The notes under the pieces are model-generated. The model saw only the letters and a list, made by a program, of their open reading frames with translations, had not been told where the DNA came from and ran no database searches. From positions 1 to 61,244 of the forward strand of contig JAGBNC010000014.1 of NCBI GenBank assembly GCA_017634595.1: a DNA stretch of 61,244 nt, read 5' to 3'. Shown one piece after another: positions 7,510 through 15,215 of the stretch. The translations under genes were made by a program, and so were the position numbers. Positions within the stretch are counted from its first letter, which is position 1. Each line of letters opens with the position of its first letter. Source of the DNA: Bacteroidales bacterium (GTDB lineage Bacteria; Bacteroidota; Bacteroidia; Bacteroidales; UBA932).

Positions 7510-9090
7510 TTAAATGGATTTTATGAATTGAACCAAATTGTCGCTTCGTTTCAGACCGAGCTTCGCCCGCAGGCGGTACCGGTTGATCTCGGCGCTTTTG
7601 GGTGTTATATTCATGAGTGAGGCAATGTATTTGCTTGAGAAGCCCTGGCGCAGCAGGTTTGCCAGCTTGCGCTCGTTCTCGGTCAGGTTGGGATATGCCT
7701 CCGAAAGCCTCATGTTGAAGTCTTTGTGAAGCACTTCAGTGCGTGCGTAGAAATCGTTCATCTCTCTTGAGAAGTACATTCTTTCACGCATCGTGGCAAG
7801 CAGCCTGTCCAGTCCTGCATTCTTGTCCGGTCCGTCGGGGAGGGCGCGTATCGACTTCAGATCTTCGTAGAACTTTTCCATGAAGCGCTTCTGGTCGCTT
7901 ACGCCTACTGCAAAGTCAACGAGCTCCTTACGCTTGATCTCCAGTTTGCCCAGCAGGTCCTTTTCTGTCATTTCCGATTTGACTTCAAGGGCGGAAAGTG
8001 ACTTCCTGGCATTGTAGAGCTGCTGTTCGCGGTTGCTGATAATCTGCTTGCGGAGGCTGTTGCGGGATTGCCACTGGAGGTAGAGCACGACGGCTGCCAC
8101 GAGACTGGCTATGCCAAGGACAATGAGGGTGTTGACTATGTCTCCGTCTATGATGCGGCACAGGCTGTAGCACACCATGGCTCCCAGCAGGGGAGAGATA
8201 AGCGAGGCGAAGATGCATTTTACTATGCTCTCGCCGTCGATGAGGGCGCGCCGTCGCACCAGGCTTATGCCGGTGAGGGCGGCGACGAACAGAAGACCGG
8301 CAGGAAGGGGAGCTGCGCTGAAGCCGAGCACAATGCTCATGGCCAGCATTGTGGAAAGGGTGGATTCGGAGTTTATGTCAAGGTCGGTGTCGGCAATATT
8401 GTCGCGTACCACTCCTGCCGGTCTGATGACCAGTAAACTTGCTATGACAGCTAAACCAAGCGTGATGCCTGCCGCCATCAGGCCATAGCCATATTCTGCA
8501 ACAGGGATGCTGTTGAATACAAGGGCATTGTTGAAGGAATACGCGGCAGCAAGAAGCAGTGACGCTATGCCGGACAGGCGGAGCGTGAAAGACTCCTGCT
8601 TGATAAGGTTGGTGTTCAGATGGCCGGCAATGGAAGCATATAACTTATATATTCCGGCAGCAAGAGCTCCGCAGAGCAGCGGTGCCACAATCCAAGTGAT
8701 AAGATATGCCGAGGAAACGTCCCATCCGGGGCCTGTGTCGTATGCGCGTCCAAGGCCGATAAGTGCTCCTACAAAAGCCAGCTGCACAGCAGGAAAACGG
8801 CTTATCCGTCCGGCTAATGCTGCGCTTGCCAGAGTGGCTATGCCGACCGGGAGCAAGAGCTGGGATTTTGGAAGGGCAAGGGTGTCGGCAATGGCGAATC
8901 TGCTTGTGGGCGCCTTGAATGAGCAGTATAGCAGAATGGCACAGAATATGAGCGGGCAGAGGATCTTGATGTACAGTTTCTCACCGGACCCGGACGCTAG
9001 AATGCTCCCGGACACGACTGGAATGTCTCTCATGGAGAGAAACAATACCGACAGTAAGACTGTCAAGACAACGTACACGAAAGACCACAT
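7510..9090 (-). CDS. PiT phosphate-transporter-like membrane protein fused to LuxR-type HTH
   Basis: A 526-residue fusion. Residues 1-340 are a chain of hydrophobic segments resembling the two PHO4/PiT repeats: AFVGALIGLGRAYDTGPGW with TWIVAPLLCGALAAG, and later LTGISLVRRRALIDGES with FASLISPLLGAM. The site matching the GANDxxNA transport signature reads AYSFNNALVFNSI, so its key Gly/Asp residues look lost. Residues 345-420 are a charged coiled coil, and 466-526 are a GerE/LuxR helix-turn-helix (LTENERKLANLL, SSKYIASLMNITPKSAEINR, LRAKLGLKRSDNL). I infer a membrane-bound regulator that senses phosphate, or the state of a transporter, and acts directly on DNA. It starts three bases after DUF47, the usual partner of PiT carriers. 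The HTH is certain; the PiT kinship is likely but needs a profile search. Confidence 0.75.
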   Translation of the reverse strand: MWSFVYVVLTVLLSVLFLSMRDIPVVSGSILASGSGEKLYIKILCPLIFCAILLYCSFKAPTSRFAIADTLALPKSQLLLPVGIATLASAALAGRISRFPAVQLAFVGALIGLGRAYDTGPGWDVSSAYLITWIVAPLLCGALAAGIYKLYASIAGHLNTNLIKQESFTLRLSGIASLLLAAAYSFNNALVFNSIPVAEYGYGLMAAGITLGLAVIASLLVIRPAGVVRDNIADTDLDINSESTLSTMLAMSIVLGFSAAPLPAGLLFVAALTGISLVRRRALIDGESIVKCIFASLISPLLGAMVCYSLCRIIDGDIVNTLIVLGIASLVAAVVLYLQWQSRNSLRKQIISNREQQLYNARKSLSALEVKSEMTEKDLLGKLEIKRKELVDFAVGVSDQKRFMEKFYEDLKSIRALPDGPDKNAGLDRLLATMRERMYFSREMNDFYARTEVLHKDFNMRLSEAYPNLTENERKLANLLRQGFSSKYIASLMNITPKSAEINRYRLRAKLGLKRSDNLVQFIKSI

Positions 9091-9093
9091 ATA

Positions 9094-9756
9094 CTACAAC
9101 ACCCGCTTGATTGCCATCACTGATAATTGCTCCGCCACCTTTACGGCGGCTTTAGCCAGATCTTCAATGTGCAGAGCAAAGTACCTCAAGTGGAATTTTT
9201 CGCTCAATTTAAGACCATCCATATCATGGAAAACCGTTCGTTTAATGGACTGAGACAGCTTGACGGCCTCTTTCTCATAGAAATATACGCGGTTTGTGGT
9301 CTCGGCTACATCTTTTGGGGCGGAGAAATATGCCTTGGCCCCGGGAATTGATGTCTCCACTGCGAGAGAAGCAAGTTCGGCAAGTTTGGTGAACTCCTTT
9401 TTGAGCTCTGCAGGAATCTTCGGGGATTCAATTTCAAACTGGATGAGGTCGGCGCTTATGATGGATATGATGTGTTCGAAGCGCTCAAGAAGCCGCATTA
9501 TGTCTCCTCTGGAGCGGATCAGGTTGCCTCGAGTGTAGAGAGTGTTTTCAATTTCGCGGAACAAGGCACCCGCTTCCAGTTCCAGAGATGCCATGCTGCT
9601 GAGGTTGTCGGCGAAGCCGGATTCATCATTATAAAGGTAGTTCTTTACTCCGTCCCTGAATACCAAGACAGCATTGTCAACGATTCCGAGCAGCTTGTTT
9701 ATGCTCTCTATAAGTTTGTCGGTGTTCTTGTTAGAAAAAATACTCAGCAAGCCCAT
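9094..9756 (-). CDS. DUF47 / PhoU-like phosphate transport regulator
   Basis: A 220-residue all-helical cytoplasmic protein of the DUF47 (PhoU-like) family. Landmarks are the opening MGLLSIFSNKNTDKLIESIN, acidic-aromatic helices (LFREIENTLYTRGNLIRSRGDIMRLLERFEHI) that coordinate metal clusters in PhoU folds, and the second bundle (VYFYEKEAVKLSQSIKRTVF...LRYFALHIEDLAKAAVKVAEQL). DUF47 genes typically sit next to PiT phosphate transporters and modulate them. Here the partner is a PiT-like protein carrying a DNA-binding domain, so DUF47 may pass phosphate status to a regulator. It is the first gene of the minus-strand run, with a consensus-like promoter 29-59 bases upstream and TGTAGAG repeats beyond. 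Confidence 0.88.
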   Translation of the reverse strand: MGLLSIFSNKNTDKLIESINKLLGIVDNAVLVFRDGVKNYLYNDESGFADNLSSMASLELEAGALFREIENTLYTRGNLIRSRGDIMRLLERFEHIISIISADLIQFEIESPKIPAELKKEFTKLAELASLAVETSIPGAKAYFSAPKDVAETTNRVYFYEKEAVKLSQSIKRTVFHDMDGLKLSEKFHLRYFALHIEDLAKAAVKVAEQLSVMAIKRVL

Positions 9757-9784
9757 TTTGAATGCTATTTTTGATGTGGTTGTG

Positions 9785-9815
9785 TAAATATAGGTCTTTA
9801 TTCCGAGAAATCAAA
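9785..9815 (-). promoter_or_regulatory. Bacteroidetes-type promoter of the DUF47 operon
   Basis: On the minus strand TTTG (9815-9812), then 19 bases, then TATATTTA (9792-9785), one base from the TAnnTTTG consensus. The expected start of transcription lies near 9780, about 20-25 bases before the DUF47 ATG at 9756. Confidence 0.6.
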
Positions 9816-9818
9816 CTG

Positions 9819-9918
9819 ATGTAGAGTTCGGGCTTTTTGGTTGTGTAGAGAGCTAAAATATTGATAATTAATTATATTACTCGTGCTTGTAGATTTATGT
9901 TATAGAGTTATTGTAGAG
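9819..9918. promoter_or_regulatory. TGTAGAG direct-repeat cluster, candidate operator
   Basis: On the plus strand TGTAGAG occurs at 9820, 9844 and 9912, with TGTAGAT at 9888 and the variant TATAGAG at 9901. Two pairs are 24 bases apart and the last two are 11 apart, a helical-phase spacing like that of Pho boxes. The 9820 copy is four bases upstream of the -33 element of the minus-strand promoter, the usual position for an activator. The cluster lies between the divergent DUF47 and CDF genes and could serve either or both. Confidence 0.45.
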
Positions 9919-9940
9919 AAAATTTCACAATTTTTTGGTA

Positions 9941-9971
9941 TTGTTATAAATACAAAAGCTGGCTTACTTTG
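9941..9971 (+). promoter_or_regulatory. Candidate promoter of the CDF transporter gene
   Basis: TTG at 9941-9943, 21 bases, then TACTTTG at 9965-9971. This is close to the Bacteroidetes TTTG/TAnnTTTG pattern, and the ATG follows 20 bases later. Confidence 0.45.
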
Positions 9972-9990
9972 CAAAAAAAAAGATTAAGCT

Positions 9991-10905
9991 ATGTCACACG
10001 AACATCATCATCACCACCATCATCATGGAAATATAGAAACGGGCGGTAATCTCAAAGGTGTTTACCTATTATCTATTGCTTTGAACCTCGGCTTTGTGCT
10101 CGTGGAAGCCGGCGTGGGCCTTTGGAAAGGATCGCTCGGACTCCTGTCCGATGCGGGTCACAATCTCAGCGATGTGTTTTCGCTGCTGCTTGCGCTGGTA
10201 GCATTCCGTTTGTCCGTCACTAAAAGCACACCTAAGTTTACTTACGGATATCGTAAGGGCTCAGTATTGATCTCGTTGTTGAACGCTGTTATTCTTCTTG
10301 TTGCCGTCGGTGCTATAATAGTGGAGAGCGTTCACAAGTTTATCAATCCTTCCGAGATAGATGGAGGCGCTGTTGCCTGGACTGCTGCGGTCGGCATTTT
10401 GGTAAACGGCTTTACGGCCTTCCTCCTTATGAGGCACCAGAAGAACGATATAAATACCCGTGGTGCCTTCCTGCACATGGCTGCTGATACTCTTGTGTCG
10501 ATAGGCGTTGTGGTATCTGGAATTGTGATATCTCTTACCGGCTGGTCGTTCATCGATCCTCTTATCGGAATTGTCATAGCCGTGGCTATATTGATCAGCA
10601 CCTGGGAGTTGCTTTCCGAGAGCCTTAAGATGAGCATGGATGCAGTCCCTGAAGGAGTTGATACAGAAGAAATCATTTCCGAAATGAAAGAGGTCCAGGG
10701 TGTATCGGACGTGCACCACGTGCATATCTGGCCCATCAGCACTACTCAGACCGCTCTTACCGCCCACGTTGTGCTGTCTCATGAAGCTGTGCCGGAAGAT
10801 CTTGTGGCTGCCCTCAAAAAGCATCTTGCAGAACATGGTATCGGGCATGCAACTATAGAGACGGAGCGCGAAGGCAGGGCTTGCACCGATCATGACTGTT
10901 GCTGA
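9991..10905 (+). CDS. Cation diffusion facilitator (zinc-type) exporter
   Basis: A 304-residue inner-membrane antiporter of the CDF family. The N terminus is a natural histidine run (HEHHHHHHHHG), as in many zinc-loading CDF proteins. Six transmembrane helices follow. Helix 2 has the metal-site motif LLSDAGHNLSD and helix 5 has HMAADTLVS, the HD-HD tetrahedral site typical of zinc exporters. The cytoplasmic C-terminal domain (residues 210-304) carries VSDVHHVHIWPIS and ends CTDHDCC, more metal ligands. It most likely exports zinc (perhaps cobalt or cadmium) in exchange for protons. It diverges from the DUF47 operon and is followed by mscS. The family is certain; metal preference is inferred from the HD-HD site. 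Confidence 0.93.
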   Translation: MSHEHHHHHHHHGNIETGGNLKGVYLLSIALNLGFVLVEAGVGLWKGSLGLLSDAGHNLSDVFSLLLALVAFRLSVTKSTPKFTYGYRKGSVLISLLNAVILLVAVGAIIVESVHKFINPSEIDGGAVAWTAAVGILVNGFTAFLLMRHQKNDINTRGAFLHMAADTLVSIGVVVSGIVISLTGWSFIDPLIGIVIAVAILISTWELLSESLKMSMDAVPEGVDTEEIISEMKEVQGVSDVHHVHIWPISTTQTALTAHVVLSHEAVPEDLVAALKKHLAEHGIGHATIETEREGRACTDHDCC

Positions 10906-10929
10906 TTAAGCATTATTTAGGTATCTTTG
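10899..10929 (+). promoter_or_regulatory. Promoter of the mscS gene inside the end of the CDF gene
   Basis: TTG at 10899-10901, 20 bases, then a perfect TATCTTTG at 10922-10929. The chosen ATG at 10935 begins only six bases later, so a transcript from here would have almost no leader. Confidence 0.55.
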
Positions 10930-10934
10930 CTGTC

Positions 10935-11858
10935 ATGATTCTTCAGACAACACCTTTCGTCCCATCCGAGGATCTTACAAGCAAAGTTGACTCAGTAAAG
11001 ATTGCTGCAAGCGATTTTGCCGAGGCTCTGGCAACGGATCCTGCTTCTGCCATGCATCAGCTGGGAGTGGAGGCAATACATTTCGGCCTCAAAGTGCTTC
11101 TTGCCGTCATTATTTATATAATCGGAGCATGGATCATTAAGCTGGTAAAGCGTGCATTGGGCAAAATGTTTACCAAACGAGGGACCGACAAGACTGTGGC
11201 TTCGTTTGTGTCGAGTTTCACTTCGGTGGCTCTTACCATTTTGCTTATCATACTAACCATAAGCACTTTAGGCGTAAATACCACATCTCTCGCTGCACTT
11301 CTGGCCGGCGGTGGCGTGGCATTGGGAATGGCACTGAGCGGCACGCTTCAGAACTTCTCTGGAGGCTTGTTGATTCTTGCTTTCAAACCATTTAAGGTGG
11401 GAGATTTCATTGAGGCTCAGGGCTATGCCGGAACCGTTACCGAGATGTCCATTGTGAGCACTAAGCTTACGCTGCCGGATAACCGTACCGTAATAATCCC
11501 TCACGGAACGCTCGCAAACGGGAATATTAACAACTATTCCAAGAATCAGCTGAGGCGCTTGGAGTGGAAGATCGGACTCGAATACGGTGTAGATGCTGAA
11601 GCTTGTGAGGCTAAGCTGCTTGAAATAGTAAAAGCAGAATCCAGAGTGCTGGATTCTGCTTTTAAAGGTGCGGCAGATCCTTTTGCTGCCGTGTCTCAGC
11701 TTAAGGACAGTTCCGTTGAGTTCGTGCTGAGGGCCTGGGTGAAGAATGCTGATTACTGGCCTGTGTATTTTGCAGTCAATGATGCAATCTACAAGCAGTT
11801 GCCTCAGTCAGGCTTTGGCTTCCCGTTCCCTCAGATGGATATTCACGTGAAGTCCTGA
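10935..11858 (+). CDS. Small-conductance mechanosensitive channel MscS family
   Basis: About 307 residues. An N-terminal periplasmic segment leads to hydrophobic helices (LKVLLAVIIYIIGAWII and VALTILLIILTISTL). Next comes the glycine/alanine-rich pore helix TM3 (LLAGGGVALGMALSGTLQNFSGGLL) and the beta domain signature KPFKVGDFIEAQG...TVTEMSIVSTKLTLPDN with VIIPHGTLANGNINNYS, all diagnostic of MscS. The channel opens under membrane tension and releases solutes during hypo-osmotic shock. I start at ATG 10935; the open frame extends to a TTG at 10899 inside the previous gene, but a consensus -7 element lies between. It may also be co-transcribed with the CDF gene. Confidence 0.93.
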   Translation: MILQTTPFVPSEDLTSKVDSVKIAASDFAEALATDPASAMHQLGVEAIHFGLKVLLAVIIYIIGAWIIKLVKRALGKMFTKRGTDKTVASFVSSFTSVALTILLIILTISTLGVNTTSLAALLAGGGVALGMALSGTLQNFSGGLLILAFKPFKVGDFIEAQGYAGTVTEMSIVSTKLTLPDNRTVIIPHGTLANGNINNYSKNQLRRLEWKIGLEYGVDAEACEAKLLEIVKAESRVLDSAFKGAADPFAAVSQLKDSSVEFVLRAWVKNADYWPVYFAVNDAIYKQLPQSGFGFPFPQMDIHVKS

Positions 11859-11859
11859 C

Positions 11860-12453
11860 TTATTTTTCGTAGCGGCTCTCTACGACATCCCAGTCAATGA
11901 TCTGCCAGAGCGCAGCCAGGTGATCAGGCCTGCGGTTCTGGTAGTCAAGGTAATACGCATGCTCCCATACGTCGAAGGTGAGCAGGGGATTCAGTCCGCG
12001 GCATACAGGGTTGCCGGCGTTTGACTCCTGGGTGATATGCAGCTTCCCTTCGGCATCGCTGGAAAGCCATACCCAGCCCGATCCGAACAGCCCGGCTCCC
12101 TTCTTCTGGAACTCGGCTTTGAACGACTCAAAACTGCCGAAGTCCCGCGCAATGGCTGCGGCCAGGGCTCCTTTGGGCTCGCTTTCTTTGCCGGCAGCTT
12201 TGAACTGGGTGAAATAAAGGGTGTGGTTGAGTACCTGTCCGGCGTTGTTGAATATGCCACCTTCTGATGTACGTACTATTTCTTCAAGGCTTTTACCCTC
12301 AAAACCGCTGCCCGGAAGGGCTGCGTTGAGATTGTTGATGTACGCTTGAAGGTGTTTTCCGTAATGGAAAGCAATTGTATCAGCACTTATGACGGGTGCG
12401 AGCGCATCCTGGGCGTAGGGCAGGTCTGCGGGGGTGAAATAACTGTTAGCCAT
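11860..12453 (-). CDS. sodB: Iron/manganese superoxide dismutase
   Basis: A 197-residue cytoplasmic Fe/Mn superoxide dismutase, close to the usual length. It converts superoxide to oxygen and hydrogen peroxide. Metal ligands are visible in the standard places: His in FHYGKHLQAYINNLN, His in QVLNHTLYF, and Asp and His in the signature DVWEHAYYLDYQN. GAGLFGSGWVWL is the conserved core strand. Single-gene unit, converging on mscS with a one-base gap. Divergent from rhamnulokinase; a TATATTTG -7 element lies at 12485-12478 on the minus strand. Metal type (Fe, Mn or cambialistic) cannot be told by eye. Confidence 0.95.
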   Translation of the reverse strand: MANSYFTPADLPYAQDALAPVISADTIAFHYGKHLQAYINNLNAALPGSGFEGKSLEEIVRTSEGGIFNNAGQVLNHTLYFTQFKAAGKESEPKGALAAAIARDFGSFESFKAEFQKKGAGLFGSGWVWLSSDAEGKLHITQESNAGNPVCRGLNPLLTFDVWEHAYYLDYQNRRPDHLAALWQIIDWDVVESRYEK

Positions 12454-12477
12454 GGGTTTTATTGTTGGTTAATATTG

Positions 12478-12505
12478 CAAATATAAGTGTTTTTGCTTAT
12501 TTTTG
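12478..12505. promoter_or_regulatory. Divergent -7 elements between sod and rhamnulokinase genes
   Basis: CAAATATA at 12478-12485 is TATATTTG on the minus strand, 24 bases before the sod ATG. TATTTTTG at 12498-12505 faces the rhamnulokinase ATG at 12513, seven bases away. Neither has a convincing TTTG at -33. Confidence 0.45.
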
Positions 12506-12512
12506 GGAGTAT

Positions 12513-13952
12513 ATGGAAAAGATTCACCGTTTCCTTGCCTTCGACCTTGGCGCTACAAGTGGCAGGGCTGTCCTGGGCACTTTTTCAGGCGGCGGCTTCA
12601 GTATGGAAGAAGTTTACCGCTTCCCGAATTCTCCCATTGAACGCGAAGGACGTCTGTACTGGGATGCAACAGCTATCAAAAACCATCTTCTTGATTGCCT
12701 TGATTGCCTTGCTCAAATCGGGCGGCAGGGCGTAAAGATCGACTCTGTCGGGATCGATACCTGGGGCGTTGATTTCGGCTGTATTTCTGCCGACGGGCGT
12801 TTGCTTGCTCTCCCCAGGGCATATAGGGATCCCTACACATCCGGAGTTCCAGAGCAGGTGTTCAAAATAATACCCAGGGAAGAACTGTATGCTGCCACCG
12901 GCATTCAGATAATGGATTTCAACACTGTATTCCAGTTATATGCGCAGACGCAAGAAGGGGATAAAGCTCTGCAGGAAGCCGGAGCCATACTCTTCATGCC
13001 GGACTTGCTGTCGTGGATGCTCACAGGCCGTGCCGTGTGCGAATATACCGATGCATCGACCTCCGGCATGATGGATCAGTCCAGCCGCAGCTTCGATAAA
13101 TCCCTTCTCGAGCGCATCGGCGTCCGTACAGATGTGCTGCTGCCGATAGTGCAGCCCGGCAGCGTCGTAGGCACTCTTAAGCCGGAAATAGCCGAAGCCA
13201 CCGGGTTCGGGCCCGTGCCGGTGGTCGCCGTGGCAGGTCATGATACGGCGTCGGCAGTTGCTGCCGTGCCTGCTTCCGACCCTCATTTTGCATACTTGAG
13301 CAGTGGCACATGGAGCCTCATGGGCATAGAAGTGCCGCAGCCTATCATAAACAAAGATTCGGCGAAAGCTAATTTTACCAACGAAGGCGGCATAGAGGGC
13401 ACGACGCGTTTTCTGAAGAACATTACCGGTATGTGGCTGCTTGAGCAGTGCAGAAAAGTCTGGGCGGCATCCGGCAAGGATTACAGCTATGATGCCTTGG
13501 TGCGTATGGCGACAGACGAGGCTGCTTATTCGGGGCGTATCAATCCTGACGACCCTCGCTTTGCTAATCCTGCGGATATGGTGAAGGAAATTACGGAAGC
13601 CCTTGCCGATGCCGGCGCTCCGGCTCCTTCGGGAGACGCCCAGATTGTCAGCTGCATCTTCCATTCTCTGGCGGAACGGTATCGGGAAGTAGCAGACCTG
13701 CTGGCGAGATTTGCTCCGTTCAGTATCAATAAGTTGCACATTATCGGCGGCGGCAGTGCCAATGCGCTTCTGAATCAGTGGACCGCCGATGCTCTGGGCA
13801 TCCCTGTCGTAGCGGGTCCATCCGAGGCGACAGCCATAGGCAACCTCATGATGCAGGCTAAAGCCGCAGGGCTTGTAAGGGACCGCTGGGACATGCGGCG
13901 TATTATAAGCTCTGCCATAGAACTTCGAACATTTAATCCTCAGACCACATAA
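12513..13952 (+). CDS. rhaB: Rhamnulokinase
   Basis: About 479 residues, FGGY carbohydrate kinase family. It phosphorylates L-rhamnulose at C1 with ATP, the second step of rhamnose breakdown. Seen: N-terminal phosphate loop FLAFDLGATSGRAVLG, sugar-site segment GIDTWGVDFGCI, central GHDTASAVAAVPA with SSGTWSLMG typical of rhamnulokinases, and C-terminal nucleotide motif IIGGGSANALLNQWTADALG followed by GPSEATAIGN. I start at ATG 12513 (MEKIHRFLAFD); the frame extends upstream to 12462 through the promoter region. It is followed 12 bases later by rhamnose isomerase. The aldolase gene (rhaD) is not in this cluster. Confidence 0.92.
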   Translation: MEKIHRFLAFDLGATSGRAVLGTFSGGGFSMEEVYRFPNSPIEREGRLYWDATAIKNHLLDCLDCLAQIGRQGVKIDSVGIDTWGVDFGCISADGRLLALPRAYRDPYTSGVPEQVFKIIPREELYAATGIQIMDFNTVFQLYAQTQEGDKALQEAGAILFMPDLLSWMLTGRAVCEYTDASTSGMMDQSSRSFDKSLLERIGVRTDVLLPIVQPGSVVGTLKPEIAEATGFGPVPVVAVAGHDTASAVAAVPASDPHFAYLSSGTWSLMGIEVPQPIINKDSAKANFTNEGGIEGTTRFLKNITGMWLLEQCRKVWAASGKDYSYDALVRMATDEAAYSGRINPDDPRFANPADMVKEITEALADAGAPAPSGDAQIVSCIFHSLAERYREVADLLARFAPFSINKLHIIGGGSANALLNQWTADALGIPVVAGPSEATAIGNLMMQAKAAGLVRDRWDMRRIISSAIELRTFNPQTT

Positions 13953-13964
13953 AGTATTGACAAT

Positions 13965-15215
13965 ATGAAAGAAGCACAAATCCTCAAGGCTTATGAGCAG
14001 GCACGCGAACGTTACGCTGAACTCGGCGTGGATACAGACAAGGCTGTAGAAATCCTGGAGCGGACCCCCATATCCCTGCATTGCTGGCAGACCGACGACG
14101 TGGTGGGCTTCGAGAGCTCACAGGCGCTTTCCGGAGGCATTCAGACCACAGGCAACTATCCCGGCAGGGCACGTAATATAGATGAAGTGCGTGCAGATGT
14201 CAAGTTCGCAAAGAGTTTGCTTGCCGGCCACCACAGGCTCAACCTTCATGAGATTTACGGTGATTTCAAGGGGCAGTTCGTGGACCGCGACCAAGTGGAG
14301 CCAAAGCATTTCGAAAGCTGGATTCAGTGGGCACGCGAGAATGATATGAAGCTGGATTTCAATTCCACTTCGTTCTCGCATCCCAAGAGCGGAGACCTTA
14401 CGCTGGCCAATCCGGATCCTGTAATTCGCCAATTCTGGATCGAGCACACTAAGCGCTGCCGCAAGGTTGCCGATGCAATGGGCAAAGCCCAGGGGGACCC
14501 TTGTATCATGAATATATGGATACATGACGGCAGCAAGGACATTACAGTTGAGCGTAAACGCTATCGCGAGCTGCTTGCCTCCTCGCTGGATGACATCCTC
14601 TCCGAGAAGCTGGGCGGAATGAAGGACTGCGTTGAAGCAAAACTCTTCGGCATAGGCCTGGAGAGCTATACCGTCGGTTCGATGGACTTTTTTGAGGGCT
14701 ACTGCGCCACAAGAAAGGTTATGTACACCTTGGATACCGGCCACTATGAGCCCACTGAGAACGTATCTGACAAAGTGAGCGCTCTTCTGCTGTTCGTTCC
14801 GGAGCTTATGCTTCATGTCAGCCGCCCCGTGCGCTGGGATTCCGACCACGTAACCATCATGAACGATCCAACGCTGGACCTCTTCAAGGAGATCGTCCGT
14901 GCCGGTGCGCTGGACCGGGCTCATATCGGACTTGATTATTTCGATGCCTCCATCAACCGCATCGGAGCCTATGTAATAGGTACGCGTGCCACTCAGAAGT
15001 GCTTGCTCTCCGCTCTTCTGGAGCCGTTGGCAAAGCTCCGTGAGTACGAAGACAGCGGACGCGGCTTCCAGCGCCTGGCTTTGCTCGAGGAAGCCAAGAC
15101 ACTGCCGTTTGGTGCCGTGTATGATTATTTCAACTTCAAGAATGGCGTGCCGGTAGGGCCCGAATTCATCCCCGAGATAGAAAAGTACGAAAAGGACATA
15201 ACTTCCAAGAGATGA
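13965..15215 (+). CDS. rhaA: L-rhamnose isomerase
   Basis: A 416-residue metal-dependent TIM-barrel isomerase that interconverts L-rhamnose and L-rhamnulose. Family landmarks: ISLHCWQTDDVVGFE near the N terminus, GGIQTTGNYPGRARN, HEIYGDFKGQFVDRD, LDFNSTSFSHPKS, IMNIWIHDGSKD, YTLDTGHYEPTENVSDK and LHVSRPVRWDSDHV, which together hold the metal-binding Glu, Asp and His residues. Length matches typical RhaA. It lies between rhamnulokinase and a secreted alpha-L-rhamnosidase; its stop overlaps the next start by four bases (ATGA), indicating translational coupling. Together the three genes release and channel rhamnose into catabolism. Confidence 0.95.
   Translation: MKEAQILKAYEQARERYAELGVDTDKAVEILERTPISLHCWQTDDVVGFESSQALSGGIQTTGNYPGRARNIDEVRADVKFAKSLLAGHHRLNLHEIYGDFKGQFVDRDQVEPKHFESWIQWARENDMKLDFNSTSFSHPKSGDLTLANPDPVIRQFWIEHTKRCRKVADAMGKAQGDPCIMNIWIHDGSKDITVERKRYRELLASSLDDILSEKLGGMKDCVEAKLFGIGLESYTVGSMDFFEGYCATRKVMYTLDTGHYEPTENVSDKVSALLLFVPELMLHVSRPVRWDSDHVTIMNDPTLDLFKEIVRAGALDRAHIGLDYFDASINRIGAYVIGTRATQKCLLSALLEPLAKLREYEDSGRGFQRLALLEEAKTLPFGAVYDYFNFKNGVPVGPEFIPEIEKYEKDITSKR

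Noticed and set aside
9991-10030. Histidine run that looks like an engineered His-tag
   Set aside because: It is at the natural N terminus of a CDF zinc exporter, where histidine-rich metal loops are normal, and the surrounding DNA is native.
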